From JAHFUS01 sp035689115 (lineage in GTDB: Bacteria > Actinomycetota > Acidimicrobiia > Acidimicrobiales > GCA-2861595): a DNA stretch of 64,000 bases. The notes beneath the pieces were generated by a model. That model worked only from the letters and a program-made list of their open reading frames with translations. It had not been told where the DNA came from and did not search any database. The DNA is taken from NCBI GenBank assembly GCA_035689115.1, contig DASSMA010000011.1:1-64000 (forward strand), written 5' to 3'. Below are positions 9,308-16,542 of this stretch, in pieces; position 1 is the first letter of the stretch; every line of letters starts with the position of its first letter. The translations under genes were made by a program, and so were the position numbers.

Positions 9308-9340
9308 ACTATGGCAGCCCTATCTGAAGGGAGGCTGAAG
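9308..9340 (-). promoter_or_regulatory. CTTCAG direct-repeat operator and -10 of pilin-SBP copy 2
   Basis: On the minus strand CTTCAG is found at 9340-9335 and 9329-9324, 11 bp apart. Ten bp later is CATAGT (9313-9308) as the -10 element. The transcript start would then fall near 9301, inside the longest open frame, which supports translation from GTG 9261. It sits just beyond the stop of the gene at 9356, so this cassette can be transcribed on its own. Confidence 0.75.
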
Positions 9341-9355
9341 ATCAGGCGGCGTTCG

Positions 9356-9898
9356 TCAGCCCTCCTGGCCGTTCTGGCGGGTGCACGCCTGCTGCACGTA
9401 GTCGCTCACGTGCTGGCGGTGGGCGCGATAGGCGTCCGTGGCGAGAGCGCCGGCGTCGCCGCCGGCCGCCGCCTCGAGGGCGTCGAGGGCCGGCGGAAGG
9501 TCGGTCCTCACCCCCGGTGGCGCCACCGCCTTGAATTCCGACACAGAAGCGCCCAGCTGGCTCAACGCCTTCTTGGCGCCGGCCGAGTCGAGCGGCGGGG
9601 TCACCGGAGCCACCAGGTCGAGGGCGGCGGCCATGTCACAGAAGCGCGGTGACGACACGGCTGCCCGGTTCGTCGCCGCCCCACTCGAGCCGCCCCCCCT
9701 GCCGGCGGCGAGGTAGGCCGCGCCGGACAGCGCTGCGGCGGCGAGGGCGGCGACAACGGGGATGCGGCGCCTCGGGCGTCGCTTCGCCGGGACAGCGCCC
9801 GCCGGCGGGCTGGACGCCGGTGGCCGCTTGCGCGGCGGCGGTCCCGGCTGCGCCTTCGGCTTTGCGCCGACCTTGGAGAAGTCCAGGGGCTCGCTCAT
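9356..9898 (-). CDS. Small bitopic membrane protein of the pilin-SBP cassette (member 2)
   Basis: A 180-residue unassigned protein. MSEPLDFSKVGAKPK opens a Pro/Arg/Lys-rich cytoplasmic part of about 48 residues. One helix follows (PVVAALAAAALSGAAYLAAG), then an outer domain with Cys at SPRFCDMAAALD and at QQACTRQ near the end. It is closest to its neighbour at 9941-10480 (same MSEPLD start, FC(D/E) and QQC/QQAC positions, RxxVxDxxQQ helix), suggesting local duplication. It starts 42 nt after that gene's stop and would be the last gene of the operon that begins at 14874. No enzyme motif is visible; the function is unknown. Confidence 0.75.
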   Translation of the reverse strand: MSEPLDFSKVGAKPKAQPGPPPRKRPPASSPPAGAVPAKRRPRRRIPVVAALAAAALSGAAYLAAGRGGGSSGAATNRAAVSSPRFCDMAAALDLVAPVTPPLDSAGAKKALSQLGASVSEFKAVAPPGVRTDLPPALDALEAAAGGDAGALATDAYRAHRQHVSDYVQQACTRQNGQEG

Positions 9899-9940
9899 GA
9901 GTGAAGGGTGCCACGCCGGTCCGCGCGAATGGTGCCCGTC

Positions 9941-10480
9941 CTACTGGTCGCCAGCACCCCCCCCAGGGGCGCACTGCTGGATGACGTCGGTGATGCGCTG
10001 GCGGTGCCGGTGGTAAGAGGCCGACTTCACCGCCTCCGCGTTGCCGCCGGCGGCGTCCCGGAGGGCCCCCAGAGCCGCCGAGACGTCGCCCCGCACCCGC
10101 TTTGGCGCCGCCGTCTTCAGCTCCTCGGCGGTGGGGCCCAGCTGGGCCAGAGCCGCCTTGGCCTGCGCGGGCGGGAGGCCGTTCACCTCGTCGGGGGCGA
10201 CGCGGTCCAGGCCCTGGACCAGTTCACAGAAGCGGATCGACGAGGCGGCGGTGGCCGGCTTGCCGCCGCCTCGCCCGAAGAGGAGGTAGACGCCGACGCC
10301 GGCGGCGACGACGACGACGAGGGCCAGGATGGCCGCCACGGGCGGCCGTCCCGACGCCTTCCTCGGGACCTTCGGCAACTTCCCCGGCGCCTTTCCGGGT
10401 GCCTTGCGGCGCGTGCCGCGCGACGGCGCCGGAGCAGGCCGGCCGGCGCCGACGCGGGAAAGGTCGAGTGGCTCGCTCAT
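9941..10480 (-). CDS. Small bitopic membrane protein of the pilin-SBP cassette (member 3)
   Basis: A 179-residue protein of the same family: MSEPLDLSRVGAG, a lysine/proline-rich cytoplasmic stretch (KAPGKAPGKLPKVPRKA), one membrane helix (VAAILALVVVVAAGVGVYLLF, given here as an approximate span), and an outer domain of about 100 residues bounded by Cys at IRFCELVQ and VIQQCAPG. The start ATG overlaps the stop of the DppC gene (ATGA), so it is co-translated with the permease. That coupling is the best evidence that this family works with the transporter. It may hold the permease near the pilin-SBP or act as a substrate-handling subunit; both are inference. Confidence 0.78.
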   Translation of the reverse strand: MSEPLDLSRVGAGRPAPAPSRGTRRKAPGKAPGKLPKVPRKASGRPPVAAILALVVVVAAGVGVYLLFGRGGGKPATAASSIRFCELVQGLDRVAPDEVNGLPPAQAKAALAQLGPTAEELKTAAPKRVRGDVSAALGALRDAAGGNAEAVKSASYHRHRQRITDVIQQCAPGGGAGDQ

Positions 10481-11370
10481 AGTCCTCTGGTCCTGATCTC
10501 GAAGGCGTCGCGCAGGCCCTCGCCGAAGAGGTTGGCGGCCAAGGCGACGATGAAGATTGCCACGCCCGGGATGATCAGCAGCCGCGGGGCCGCGTTGAAG
10601 TAGATCCTCGAGTCGGCCAGCATCAACCCCCACTCGGGTTGGGGCGGGCGGGCGCCCAGGCCCAGGAACGACAGGGTGGACAGCGCGAGCAGCAGTCGCC
10701 CGACGTCGAGGCTGGCCAGCACGACCACCGCGCCGAGGACGTTGGGGACCACGTGGCGGGTGAGGATGCGCGCCCGCGACGAACCCGCCGCCCGGGCGGC
10801 GTCGACGTACTCGCGCTCGCGCACCGACAGCGTGGTGGCCCGCACCACCCTGGCCTGGCCGGTCCAGCCAAGGAGGGCCAGGACGACGACGAGCTTCACC
10901 GTGCCGCGCCCGAGCAGCCCCACGGTGACCATGGTGACGATCACCAGCGGGACCGCCTGCAGGATGTCGACGACCCGCATCACGGCGGCGTCGACGAGGC
11001 CGCCTCGGTAGCCCGCGATGACGCCGACCACGAGCCCGATGGTGGTGGCGATGGCGGTGATGGCGAGAGCCAGGGCCACCGACTCCCGCCCGCCCCACAC
11101 GATCCTCGACAGCTCGTCCCGCCCGATGCCGTCCGTGCCGAGGGGATGGGCCCAGCTGAAGTGGGCCAGGTTGTTCGACGAGTCGGTGGCAAGAGGGTCG
11201 GGAAGATGCAACGCGGGCGCTGCGAGCAGCGTGAGGGCGACCAGCGCCAGCGCCAGTGCGCCCGCCATGGCCGTCGGCTCGCGGAGGGCCAGCCGCACGG
11301 CCCGGCCCGACCGCCGGGCTGCGTGGCCGGCGGCCACCTGCTCGGTGCCGGGAGAGACCACCGCCGTCAC
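10477..11370 (-). CDS. DppC/OppC-type ABC permease (cassette 3)
   Basis: A 297-residue permease, from GTG 11370, 10 nt after the DppB stop. An Ala/Gly/Arg-rich leader precedes the first helix (AMAGALALALVALTLLAAPA). The hallmark HPLGTDGIGRDELSRI is near residue 75 and the EAA loop (YVDAARAAGSSRARILTRHV) near 185. It ends EIRTRGL, and its TGA overlaps the start of the small membrane protein gene. The open frame runs a further 34 codons upstream, but that part overlaps the DppB coding region and has no ribosome site, so the shorter start is preferred. Confidence 0.88.
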   Translation of the reverse strand: MTAVVSPGTEQVAAGHAARRSGRAVRLALREPTAMAGALALALVALTLLAAPALHLPDPLATDSSNNLAHFSWAHPLGTDGIGRDELSRIVWGGRESVALALAITAIATTIGLVVGVIAGYRGGLVDAAVMRVVDILQAVPLVIVTMVTVGLLGRGTVKLVVVLALLGWTGQARVVRATTLSVREREYVDAARAAGSSRARILTRHVVPNVLGAVVVLASLDVGRLLLALSTLSFLGLGARPPQPEWGLMLADSRIYFNAAPRLLIIPGVAIFIVALAANLFGEGLRDAFEIRTRGL

Positions 11371-11380
11371 CCGAGGACCG

Positions 11381-12334
11381 TCATGCCGCTGCACCGAGGC
11401 GGACCCTGGGGTCGAGGCGTGGGTAGGAGAGGTCGACGAGGAGGTTGAAGGCGATGACGACCAGGCCGGCATAGAGCACCACGCCCTGGGTCATCGGGTA
11501 GTCCGCCGAACCGACGGCACGGAGCGTGAGGCTGCCGATCCCTCCCCGTGCGAAGACCAGCTCGACGACCACTGCCCCCTCGATGAGGCGGGCGACGATG
11601 CCGCCCAGGACGGTGACGACCGGGAGGAGGGCGTTGCGCAGGGCGTGGGACGCGGCCGTGGCCGAGCGGCTCAGGCCCTTGGCCATCGCCGTCCGGGAGT
11701 ACTCCTCGCCCAGTTGGCCGGCGAGAGAGGTCTGGAGCAGGCGGGCGACGACGGCCGCCGGCGCGATCGCCAACGTGATGGCCGGGAGCACCAGTCCCTT
11801 CCACCCGGGGGTGCTCACCACAGGGAGGAGCTTGAGCCGCACCGAGAACAGGTAGATGAGCATGTACGCCAGGAGGAAACCCGGGATTGAGGCACCGGCC
11901 AGCTCCCCCACCCGCAGGATCTCGCGACCCGAGCGGCGCTCCACCAACGCCCCCAGGAGGCCGAGGGGCACGCCCAGGAGCACGACGACGGCGATGGCGG
12001 CACCGGCCAGGCCGACCGTGCTCGGCGTCGCCCCCCGGATGGCGTGCGTGACACTCTCGCCTGTGAGCAGGGATTGCCCGAGGTCGCCGTGCACCGCCCG
12101 CCCCAGCCACTCGCCGTAGCGCACCAGAACGGGCCGGTCGAGTCCCAGCTCGTGGTGGACGGCGGCGATCTGCTCGGCCGTCGGGACCTCGCCCGGTTGC
12201 AGGCCCCGCTCGGCGATGATGCCCGACGGATCGCCGGCGATGGACCCGAGCAGGAAGACGAGGAGGGAGAGGCCGAGCAGCGTGGGCGCCGCCACTGCCA
12301 GGCGCCGCGCCGCGTACCGGCCTCTCCCTTCCAT
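11381..12334 (-). CDS. DppB/OppB-type ABC permease (cassette 3)
   Basis: A 317-residue permease with an N-terminal helix (RLAVAAPTLLGLSLLVFLLG), the HHELGLDRPVLVRYGEWLGR segment, and the EAA loop (YSRTAMAKGLSRSATAASHA). It ends RLDPRVRLGAAA. It follows pilin-SBP copy 3 by 17 nt. The extracellular loop after helix 1 is slightly longer than in the other copies (IIAERGLQPGEVPTAEQI), a small difference that could match a different binding protein. It pairs with the DppC at 10477-11370. Confidence 0.9.
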   Translation of the reverse strand: MEGRGRYAARRLAVAAPTLLGLSLLVFLLGSIAGDPSGIIAERGLQPGEVPTAEQIAAVHHELGLDRPVLVRYGEWLGRAVHGDLGQSLLTGESVTHAIRGATPSTVGLAGAAIAVVVLLGVPLGLLGALVERRSGREILRVGELAGASIPGFLLAYMLIYLFSVRLKLLPVVSTPGWKGLVLPAITLAIAPAAVVARLLQTSLAGQLGEEYSRTAMAKGLSRSATAASHALRNALLPVVTVLGGIVARLIEGAVVVELVFARGGIGSLTLRAVGSADYPMTQGVVLYAGLVVIAFNLLVDLSYPRLDPRVRLGAAA

Positions 12335-12351
12335 GTCGTCTCAGTGTTGCA

Positions 12352-14874
12352 TCAGAGCTGAATGCTGAGGCTGGTCCAGCGCTGGCTGGTCTGGGACGGG
12401 TGGGCGTCAGTGAAGTTGACCGCGCGGCTCATCCCGTAGATGCGGTACTGGCCGACCACCGGGATCACGACGTTGGTTTCGTTCTGCCCGACGAGGATGC
12501 GCATCATGTTGGCGGCGGCCTGCTGGTTGGCGTCCTGGGTCGCCGCTGCCGCCGACTGGGCCACATACCCGGTGTTCGGAGTGTCCATCGGACCGAGGAT
12601 GGCAGGGGTCGTGAGGGTCGCAGTGGGGTTCACGGCCGTCACGTTGGCCTGCGTGGTGGCGCAGGGCGTATTCCCGGACGGGAAGGTCCCGCCACCGTTG
12701 GCGGACGTGTCGGCCACTGGCGTCGTCACGGCGTTCGTGCCGTCGGCGGGGGCGAAACGGAAGTTGGACTGACTGGCGCAGGCCTGGCGCAGCACCGGCA
12801 GGAAGGCGGCGTTGGCGTCGTTCTGGTTCGGCAGTTCCAGATCGAAGTCCCACAGCGCGCTGTTGTACATCTGGCCCCGGCCAACCGAGTTGTCGGTGCA
12901 TTTCGACGTCGTGTCGCACTGCCCCCGCTCGGTGACGAGGTTGATGCCGGCGCCCTTCATCTGGCTGGCCAGCAGGTCGTACTCGCTCTGCGGCACGAGG
13001 GAGATGCCGACCATGTAGAGCGTCAGCGGCCGCCCGGCGGTGAACCTGGCATCGCCGTGCCAGGCACGAATCTCGTTGGCGTTGCAGGCCGTGCCGAGGC
13101 CAGGGGCGGCGTTCTGACAGGTCCAGCCGTCGTTGTCGAGCACGGTGTTGGCCTGGGCGACGTCGGTGGCCATGGCCGGCACGATCGTGTTGGCGTAGGG
13201 CCCGAGGATCCCGGGCGGGGACATCCAGCGCCCCGGCGAGGCATTACCGGCGAAGATGTTGGTCACGATGGCGGCCCGGTCGATGGCCAGCGAGGCCGCC
13301 TTGCGCACGGCCGGGTCGGTGCCGATGTTGAAGGTGTAGCCGGCAGGCGTGGCCGGTCCGACCTTGGTGAAGTCGAGGGAGGACGGCGACGTCTTCACCA
13401 CCTTGTTGACGTAGATCAGTGCGTTCTGCCCGTACTGGGCGCTCACCACCCGGCCGCTGGACTGGATGGCGTTCACGTCGAGCGGGTTCAGATCCAGGAC
13501 GAAGTCGTACTGGCCGGACTGGAGGCCGGCGGTGCGCACGGCGGGGTCGGCGATGAACCGGTAGTTCATCCGCTGCACCTGCGGCTTGTCGGCGCCCCAG
13601 TAGTTCTCATTGGCGACGAAGGAGGCGCTGCCGCCCCCCTGCGGGTTCGTCGGGCTGTAGCTCAGGTACTTGAACGGCCCGGTGCCCTGGGGCGTCCCCT
13701 TCACCAGCGTGGTGGGCGCCACGGGCAGCGCGGTGCCGCCGGCACCGAGCACGTACGAGCCGGAGGGAATGCCGCCGGTGCTGCCGTCGAGGTGGCGGCC
13801 GAGGAGGCGGGGGACCGACAGGCCGGGGGTCTGCTCACCGGCGGGTGCCTGGACCGGGACACCGCCGACACGCAGGACCTCGACGATGGCGCCCTTGGGG
13901 TGCAGCACCTGCTCGGGGAAGCGCAGGTTGCCGGTGTTGATGCGGGGGGTGATGTCGACGGTGAACTGGTCGATCTTTTCGACCGAGTCGTACGGGCAGA
14001 GCCTCGTCGCGTCGGTGGTCGAGCCCGAGAAGCACTGCGCGGCCGTGCTGACCGTGCTCGGCGTAATGCCGGTCGCCGGAGCGCGGGTGAAGCCCAGTGT
14101 GTTCTCGCCGTCGGCCACAGAGCCGTTCAGGGGCTGGCGGTCCCGCCACGTCCAGATCAGGTCGTCGGCGTCGAAGGGCTGCCCGTCGTGGAAGGTCACG
14201 CCTTGGCGCAGGTGGAAGCGCCAGGTGTCGTTGCAATAGGGCCGGTCGGACACGGAATTGCACGCCGTGTACGGGGTCGGCGTGCTGGGCAGCGGAAGGG
14301 GCGTCGGATTGTTGGCGCTGGTGAAGGTGGACCGGTCGGTGCCCTTCGGGATCAGCTCCCAGCTGGCGGCCAGACCCCCGCGGAGGGTGTAGTCCGAGTT
14401 CATGATGATCAACGGCTCGTTGAGATTCGAGTTCAGCGGGTACACGAAGGCGCTCGAGTTGTAGCCGGTGCCCGAGCCGCCGTCGCTGACTTGCCACTGG
14501 TCGGCGTTGGCGGCGATGTTCACGACGCCCGCCACGACGGTGAATTTGCAGTCGGACCGGGGCCCGGGGCAGTTCCCGGCGGAGAGCCGGACCGCGGTGT
14601 TCTCCGATGCCTTGGCCAGGAAGCCCCCCGAGACCAGCGTGGCCATGTCGGCGTAGTGGCCGTTCTGGGCGTAGTACGCCTCCTCGGCGGTACGCACGAT
14701 CTGGGCGTCAGTAGCGGCGGCCGCGTGCTCGCCATGGTCGCGGATGCCGCCCACGGAGAAGGCGACGACGGCAGCCAGCACGCCGAGGATCACGATGACG
14801 ACGAGCAGCTCGATGAGGGTGAACCCCCCTTCGCCGGAATATCGCTGGCGGGCCCTGGACAGCCGGTCGACCAT
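12352..14874 (-). CDS. Type IV prepilin fused to Opp/Dpp-family solute-binding protein (copy 3)
   Basis: An 840-residue protein. The leader MVDRLSRARQRYSGEGG is cleaved before F18-TLIELLVVIVILGVLAA (mature Glu5), and the pilin-like head carries TAEEAYYAQNGHYADMATL. The SBP_bac_5 domain covers about residue 130 to the end, with an FHLRQGVTFHDGQPFDADD strand near residue 235, typical of Dpp-type proteins, and GTGPFKYLSYSP further on. It has more Cys residues than the other copies (for example CNSVSDRPYCND and CDTTSKCTD), suggesting disulfides in an oxidising outer compartment. ATG 14874 is preferred, with AAGGGA 8 nt upstream. It heads the longest operon: SBP, DppB, DppC and two small bitopic proteins. 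Confidence 0.9.
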   Translation of the reverse strand: MVDRLSRARQRYSGEGGFTLIELLVVIVILGVLAAVVAFSVGGIRDHGEHAAAATDAQIVRTAEEAYYAQNGHYADMATLVSGGFLAKASENTAVRLSAGNCPGPRSDCKFTVVAGVVNIAANADQWQVSDGGSGTGYNSSAFVYPLNSNLNEPLIIMNSDYTLRGGLAASWELIPKGTDRSTFTSANNPTPLPLPSTPTPYTACNSVSDRPYCNDTWRFHLRQGVTFHDGQPFDADDLIWTWRDRQPLNGSVADGENTLGFTRAPATGITPSTVSTAAQCFSGSTTDATRLCPYDSVEKIDQFTVDITPRINTGNLRFPEQVLHPKGAIVEVLRVGGVPVQAPAGEQTPGLSVPRLLGRHLDGSTGGIPSGSYVLGAGGTALPVAPTTLVKGTPQGTGPFKYLSYSPTNPQGGGSASFVANENYWGADKPQVQRMNYRFIADPAVRTAGLQSGQYDFVLDLNPLDVNAIQSSGRVVSAQYGQNALIYVNKVVKTSPSSLDFTKVGPATPAGYTFNIGTDPAVRKAASLAIDRAAIVTNIFAGNASPGRWMSPPGILGPYANTIVPAMATDVAQANTVLDNDGWTCQNAAPGLGTACNANEIRAWHGDARFTAGRPLTLYMVGISLVPQSEYDLLASQMKGAGINLVTERGQCDTTSKCTDNSVGRGQMYNSALWDFDLELPNQNDANAAFLPVLRQACASQSNFRFAPADGTNAVTTPVADTSANGGGTFPSGNTPCATTQANVTAVNPTATLTTPAILGPMDTPNTGYVAQSAAAATQDANQQAAANMMRILVGQNETNVVIPVVGQYRIYGMSRAVNFTDAHPSQTSQRWTSLSIQL

Positions 14875-14926
14875 GTGACGTCCCTTCACACGCGGACGCG
14901 CCCCCTGGCGCACCCGTATCTTCCAG

Positions 14927-14991
14927 AACCTGCCGCGCCCACCTGAAGAACGGCTGAAGAAATGGTCGTTCTGGCTGAAGATCGACTGAAG
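14927..14991 (-). promoter_or_regulatory. Double CTTCAG repeat operator and -10 of pilin-SBP copy 3
   Basis: On the minus strand there are two CTTCAG pairs, at 14991-14986 / 14980-14975 and 14959-14954 / 14948-14943. Each pair has 11-bp spacing, and the pairs are 21 bp apart, about two helical turns. Ten bp after the last copy is CAGGTT (14932-14927), the -10 position shared with the other three fusion genes. Two sites on one face of the helix suggest cooperative binding of two dimers. Confidence 0.75.
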
Positions 14992-15000
14992 ATTGCGCCG

Positions 15001-15480
15001 TCAGCGACCGGCGGGTGCCGCACAGCCAGCGTCCGGGGCGGTGCCGTTCACCAGGACCCGCCTGCCGGCCTGGTCGAGCGTGTAGGTGTAGCCGGGGACC
15101 GACGGCACCGTCGCCAGCAGGCCGGCGGCGGCGAGATCCCGCACGGTGGCCGGCCAGGCGCCGCGGGCGGCCTGGTAGGCCTCGGCGGCGGCGGCGATCG
15201 TGCGGGCGTCGGTCACGCACTCGTCGGTGCGGGCCCCGCCGACGAGACCGCCCACTCCGCGGGCCGACGGGGTGGCCACGCCCGCGCCCGGCTCGGTGCC
15301 CACGACCGCGCCGCCCGGAAGGCCGGCAGGCCCTGCGGGCGGGCCGGCGCTCGGGCCGGCGCTATCACCCGCCCGCTGCACGGCGACCACGGCGATCGTG
15401 GCCAGCACCCCGATGATCAGGACCGTGATCAGGATCCCAATGGTGCCGTCCTCGCCCCATCTGGCCGCGCGCCGCACCAT
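15001..15480 (-). CDS. Stand-alone small pilin-like protein
   Basis: A 159-residue membrane protein. After MVRRAARWGEDG comes a hydrophobic segment TIGILITVLIIGVLATIAVV, then a Pro/Gly/Ala-rich spacer (about 37-75) and a small head with DARTIAAAAEAYQAARGAWP and YTYTLDQAGRRVLVNG. The head matches the plan of the pilin-like heads of the fusion proteins (xxAEEAYYAxxGxYA), but the consensus GFTLIELL site is degenerate: it has no Glu at +5, so prepilin peptidase processing is doubtful. There is a Cys at DECVTD and another near the C-terminus, a disulfide plan known in minor pilins. It is probably leaderless (GATACT at 15489-15494). It is divergent from the DppD gene. It may be a minor pilin or a solute-free partner of the fusions; both are inference. 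Confidence 0.65.
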   Translation of the reverse strand: MVRRAARWGEDGTIGILITVLIIGVLATIAVVAVQRAGDSAGPSAGPPAGPAGLPGGAVVGTEPGAGVATPSARGVGGLVGGARTDECVTDARTIAAAAEAYQAARGAWPATVRDLAAAGLLATVPSVPGYTYTLDQAGRRVLVNGTAPDAGCAAPAGR

Positions 15481-15488
15481 CGGAGGCA

Positions 15489-15494
15489 AGTATC
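15489..15494 (-). promoter_or_regulatory. Leaderless -10 of the small pilin-like gene
   Basis: GATACT on the minus strand lies 8 nt before ATG 15480, the spacing of a leaderless transcript, and no Shine-Dalgarno sequence is present. Confidence 0.45.
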
Positions 15495-15512
15495 GCTCGT
15501 GCCGGGGCGCCG

Positions 15513-15518
15513 TACACT
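15513..15518 (+). promoter_or_regulatory. Leaderless -10 of the DppD gene
   Basis: TACACT lies 7 nt before the ATG at 15526. No ribosome-binding site is visible, so the mRNA probably starts at or next to the start codon. It shares a 45-nt divergent region with the small pilin-like gene. Confidence 0.5.
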
Positions 15519-15525
15519 CCGGGCG

Positions 15526-16542
15526 ATGGGCGAGTCGGAGCCGCTGCTGTCCGTACGGGAGTTGCGTGTCGCATTCCCCTCCGACCGGGGCACGGTGCAA
15601 GCCGCCGACGGCGTGTCGTTCGACGTGGCCGAGGGCGAGGTCGTGGCGGTCGTCGGCGAGTCGGGCTCGGGCAAGACGGTCACGGCCCTGTCGGTGCTGC
15701 GCCTGCTCCCCCGAACTGCACGGATCAGCGGCCAGGTGCTGTTCAGGGGCACCAACGTGCTCGACCTCCCCGACAAGAAGCTGGAAGCGCTGCGGGGCGA
15801 CAAGGTCGCCATGGTGTTCCAGGACGCGCTGGCCGCCCTCAACCCGCTCCACCGGGTGGGCGACCAGGTCGGAGAGGCGATCCGCCTCCACAACCACAAG
15901 ATCAGCGCCAAGGACGAACGGGCCCGGGTGGTGGAGCTGCTGACGTCGGTCGGCATCCCGAACCCGGCGGCCCGAAGCCGGGAGTACCCCCACCAGTTCT
16001 CCGGAGGAATGCGGCAGCGGGCCATGATCGCCATGGCGATCGCCAACGATCCCGACCTCCTGATCGCCGACGAGCCCACCACCGCCCTCGACGTCACGAC
16101 CCAGGCCCAGGTCCTCGAAGTGCTCGCCGAAGCCAGGGCCCGCACCGGCTCTGCCATGGTGATCATCAGCCACGACCTCGGCGTGGTGGCCGGCGTGGCC
16201 GACCGCGTCGTCGTGATGTACGCCGGCCGGGTGGTGGAGACGGGGACGGTGCGGCAGGTGTTCCATCACCCGGAGCATCCCTACACGGCCGGGCTCCTTG
16301 CCACCCTCCCCCGCCTCGACGACCGGGCCCGGCGCCGGCTGGCGCGCATCCCCGGGCAACCGCCGTCGCCTGTCGACCTCCCTCCCGGCTGCCCTTTCCA
16401 CCCGCGGTGCACCCTGGCGAGCCTTCCCGAACCGTGCGCCGACGAGCGACCCGAGCTGCGCTCGGTCACCGAGGCCGACCACCGGTCCGCCTGCCACTTC
16501 GCCGGCGCCCTGGCGGCCAGACCGCTGGAAGCGGGGAGATGA
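15526..16542 (+). CDS. DppD/OppD-type ABC transporter ATPase
   Basis: A 338-residue cytoplasmic ATPase that powers an Opp/Dpp permease. It has Walker A GESGSGKT near residue 44, Q-loop VFQDALAALNP, signature SGGMRQR near 159, Walker B LLIADEPTTALD, and switch His in IISHDLGVVAGVAD. The C-terminal oligopeptide/dipeptide extension carries the Cys pattern CPFHPRC...C...C seen in DppD proteins, which may hold an iron-sulfur cluster. Its stop overlaps the start of the DppF-type partner (ATGA). With that partner it likely serves several of the permease pairs here, because cassettes 1-3 have none of their own. Confidence 0.92.
   Translation: MGESEPLLSVRELRVAFPSDRGTVQAADGVSFDVAEGEVVAVVGESGSGKTVTALSVLRLLPRTARISGQVLFRGTNVLDLPDKKLEALRGDKVAMVFQDALAALNPLHRVGDQVGEAIRLHNHKISAKDERARVVELLTSVGIPNPAARSREYPHQFSGGMRQRAMIAMAIANDPDLLIADEPTTALDVTTQAQVLEVLAEARARTGSAMVIISHDLGVVAGVADRVVVMYAGRVVETGTVRQVFHHPEHPYTAGLLATLPRLDDRARRRLARIPGQPPSPVDLPPGCPFHPRCTLASLPEPCADERPELRSVTEADHRSACHFAGALAARPLEAGR

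Noticed and set aside
5983..9327. A 1114-codon open frame on the plus strand opposite cassette 2
   Set aside because: It is antisense to a recognisable pilin-SBP and DppB, has Gly/Ala/Arg/Val-rich low-complexity composition and no domain; long empty frames are expected at this GC content.
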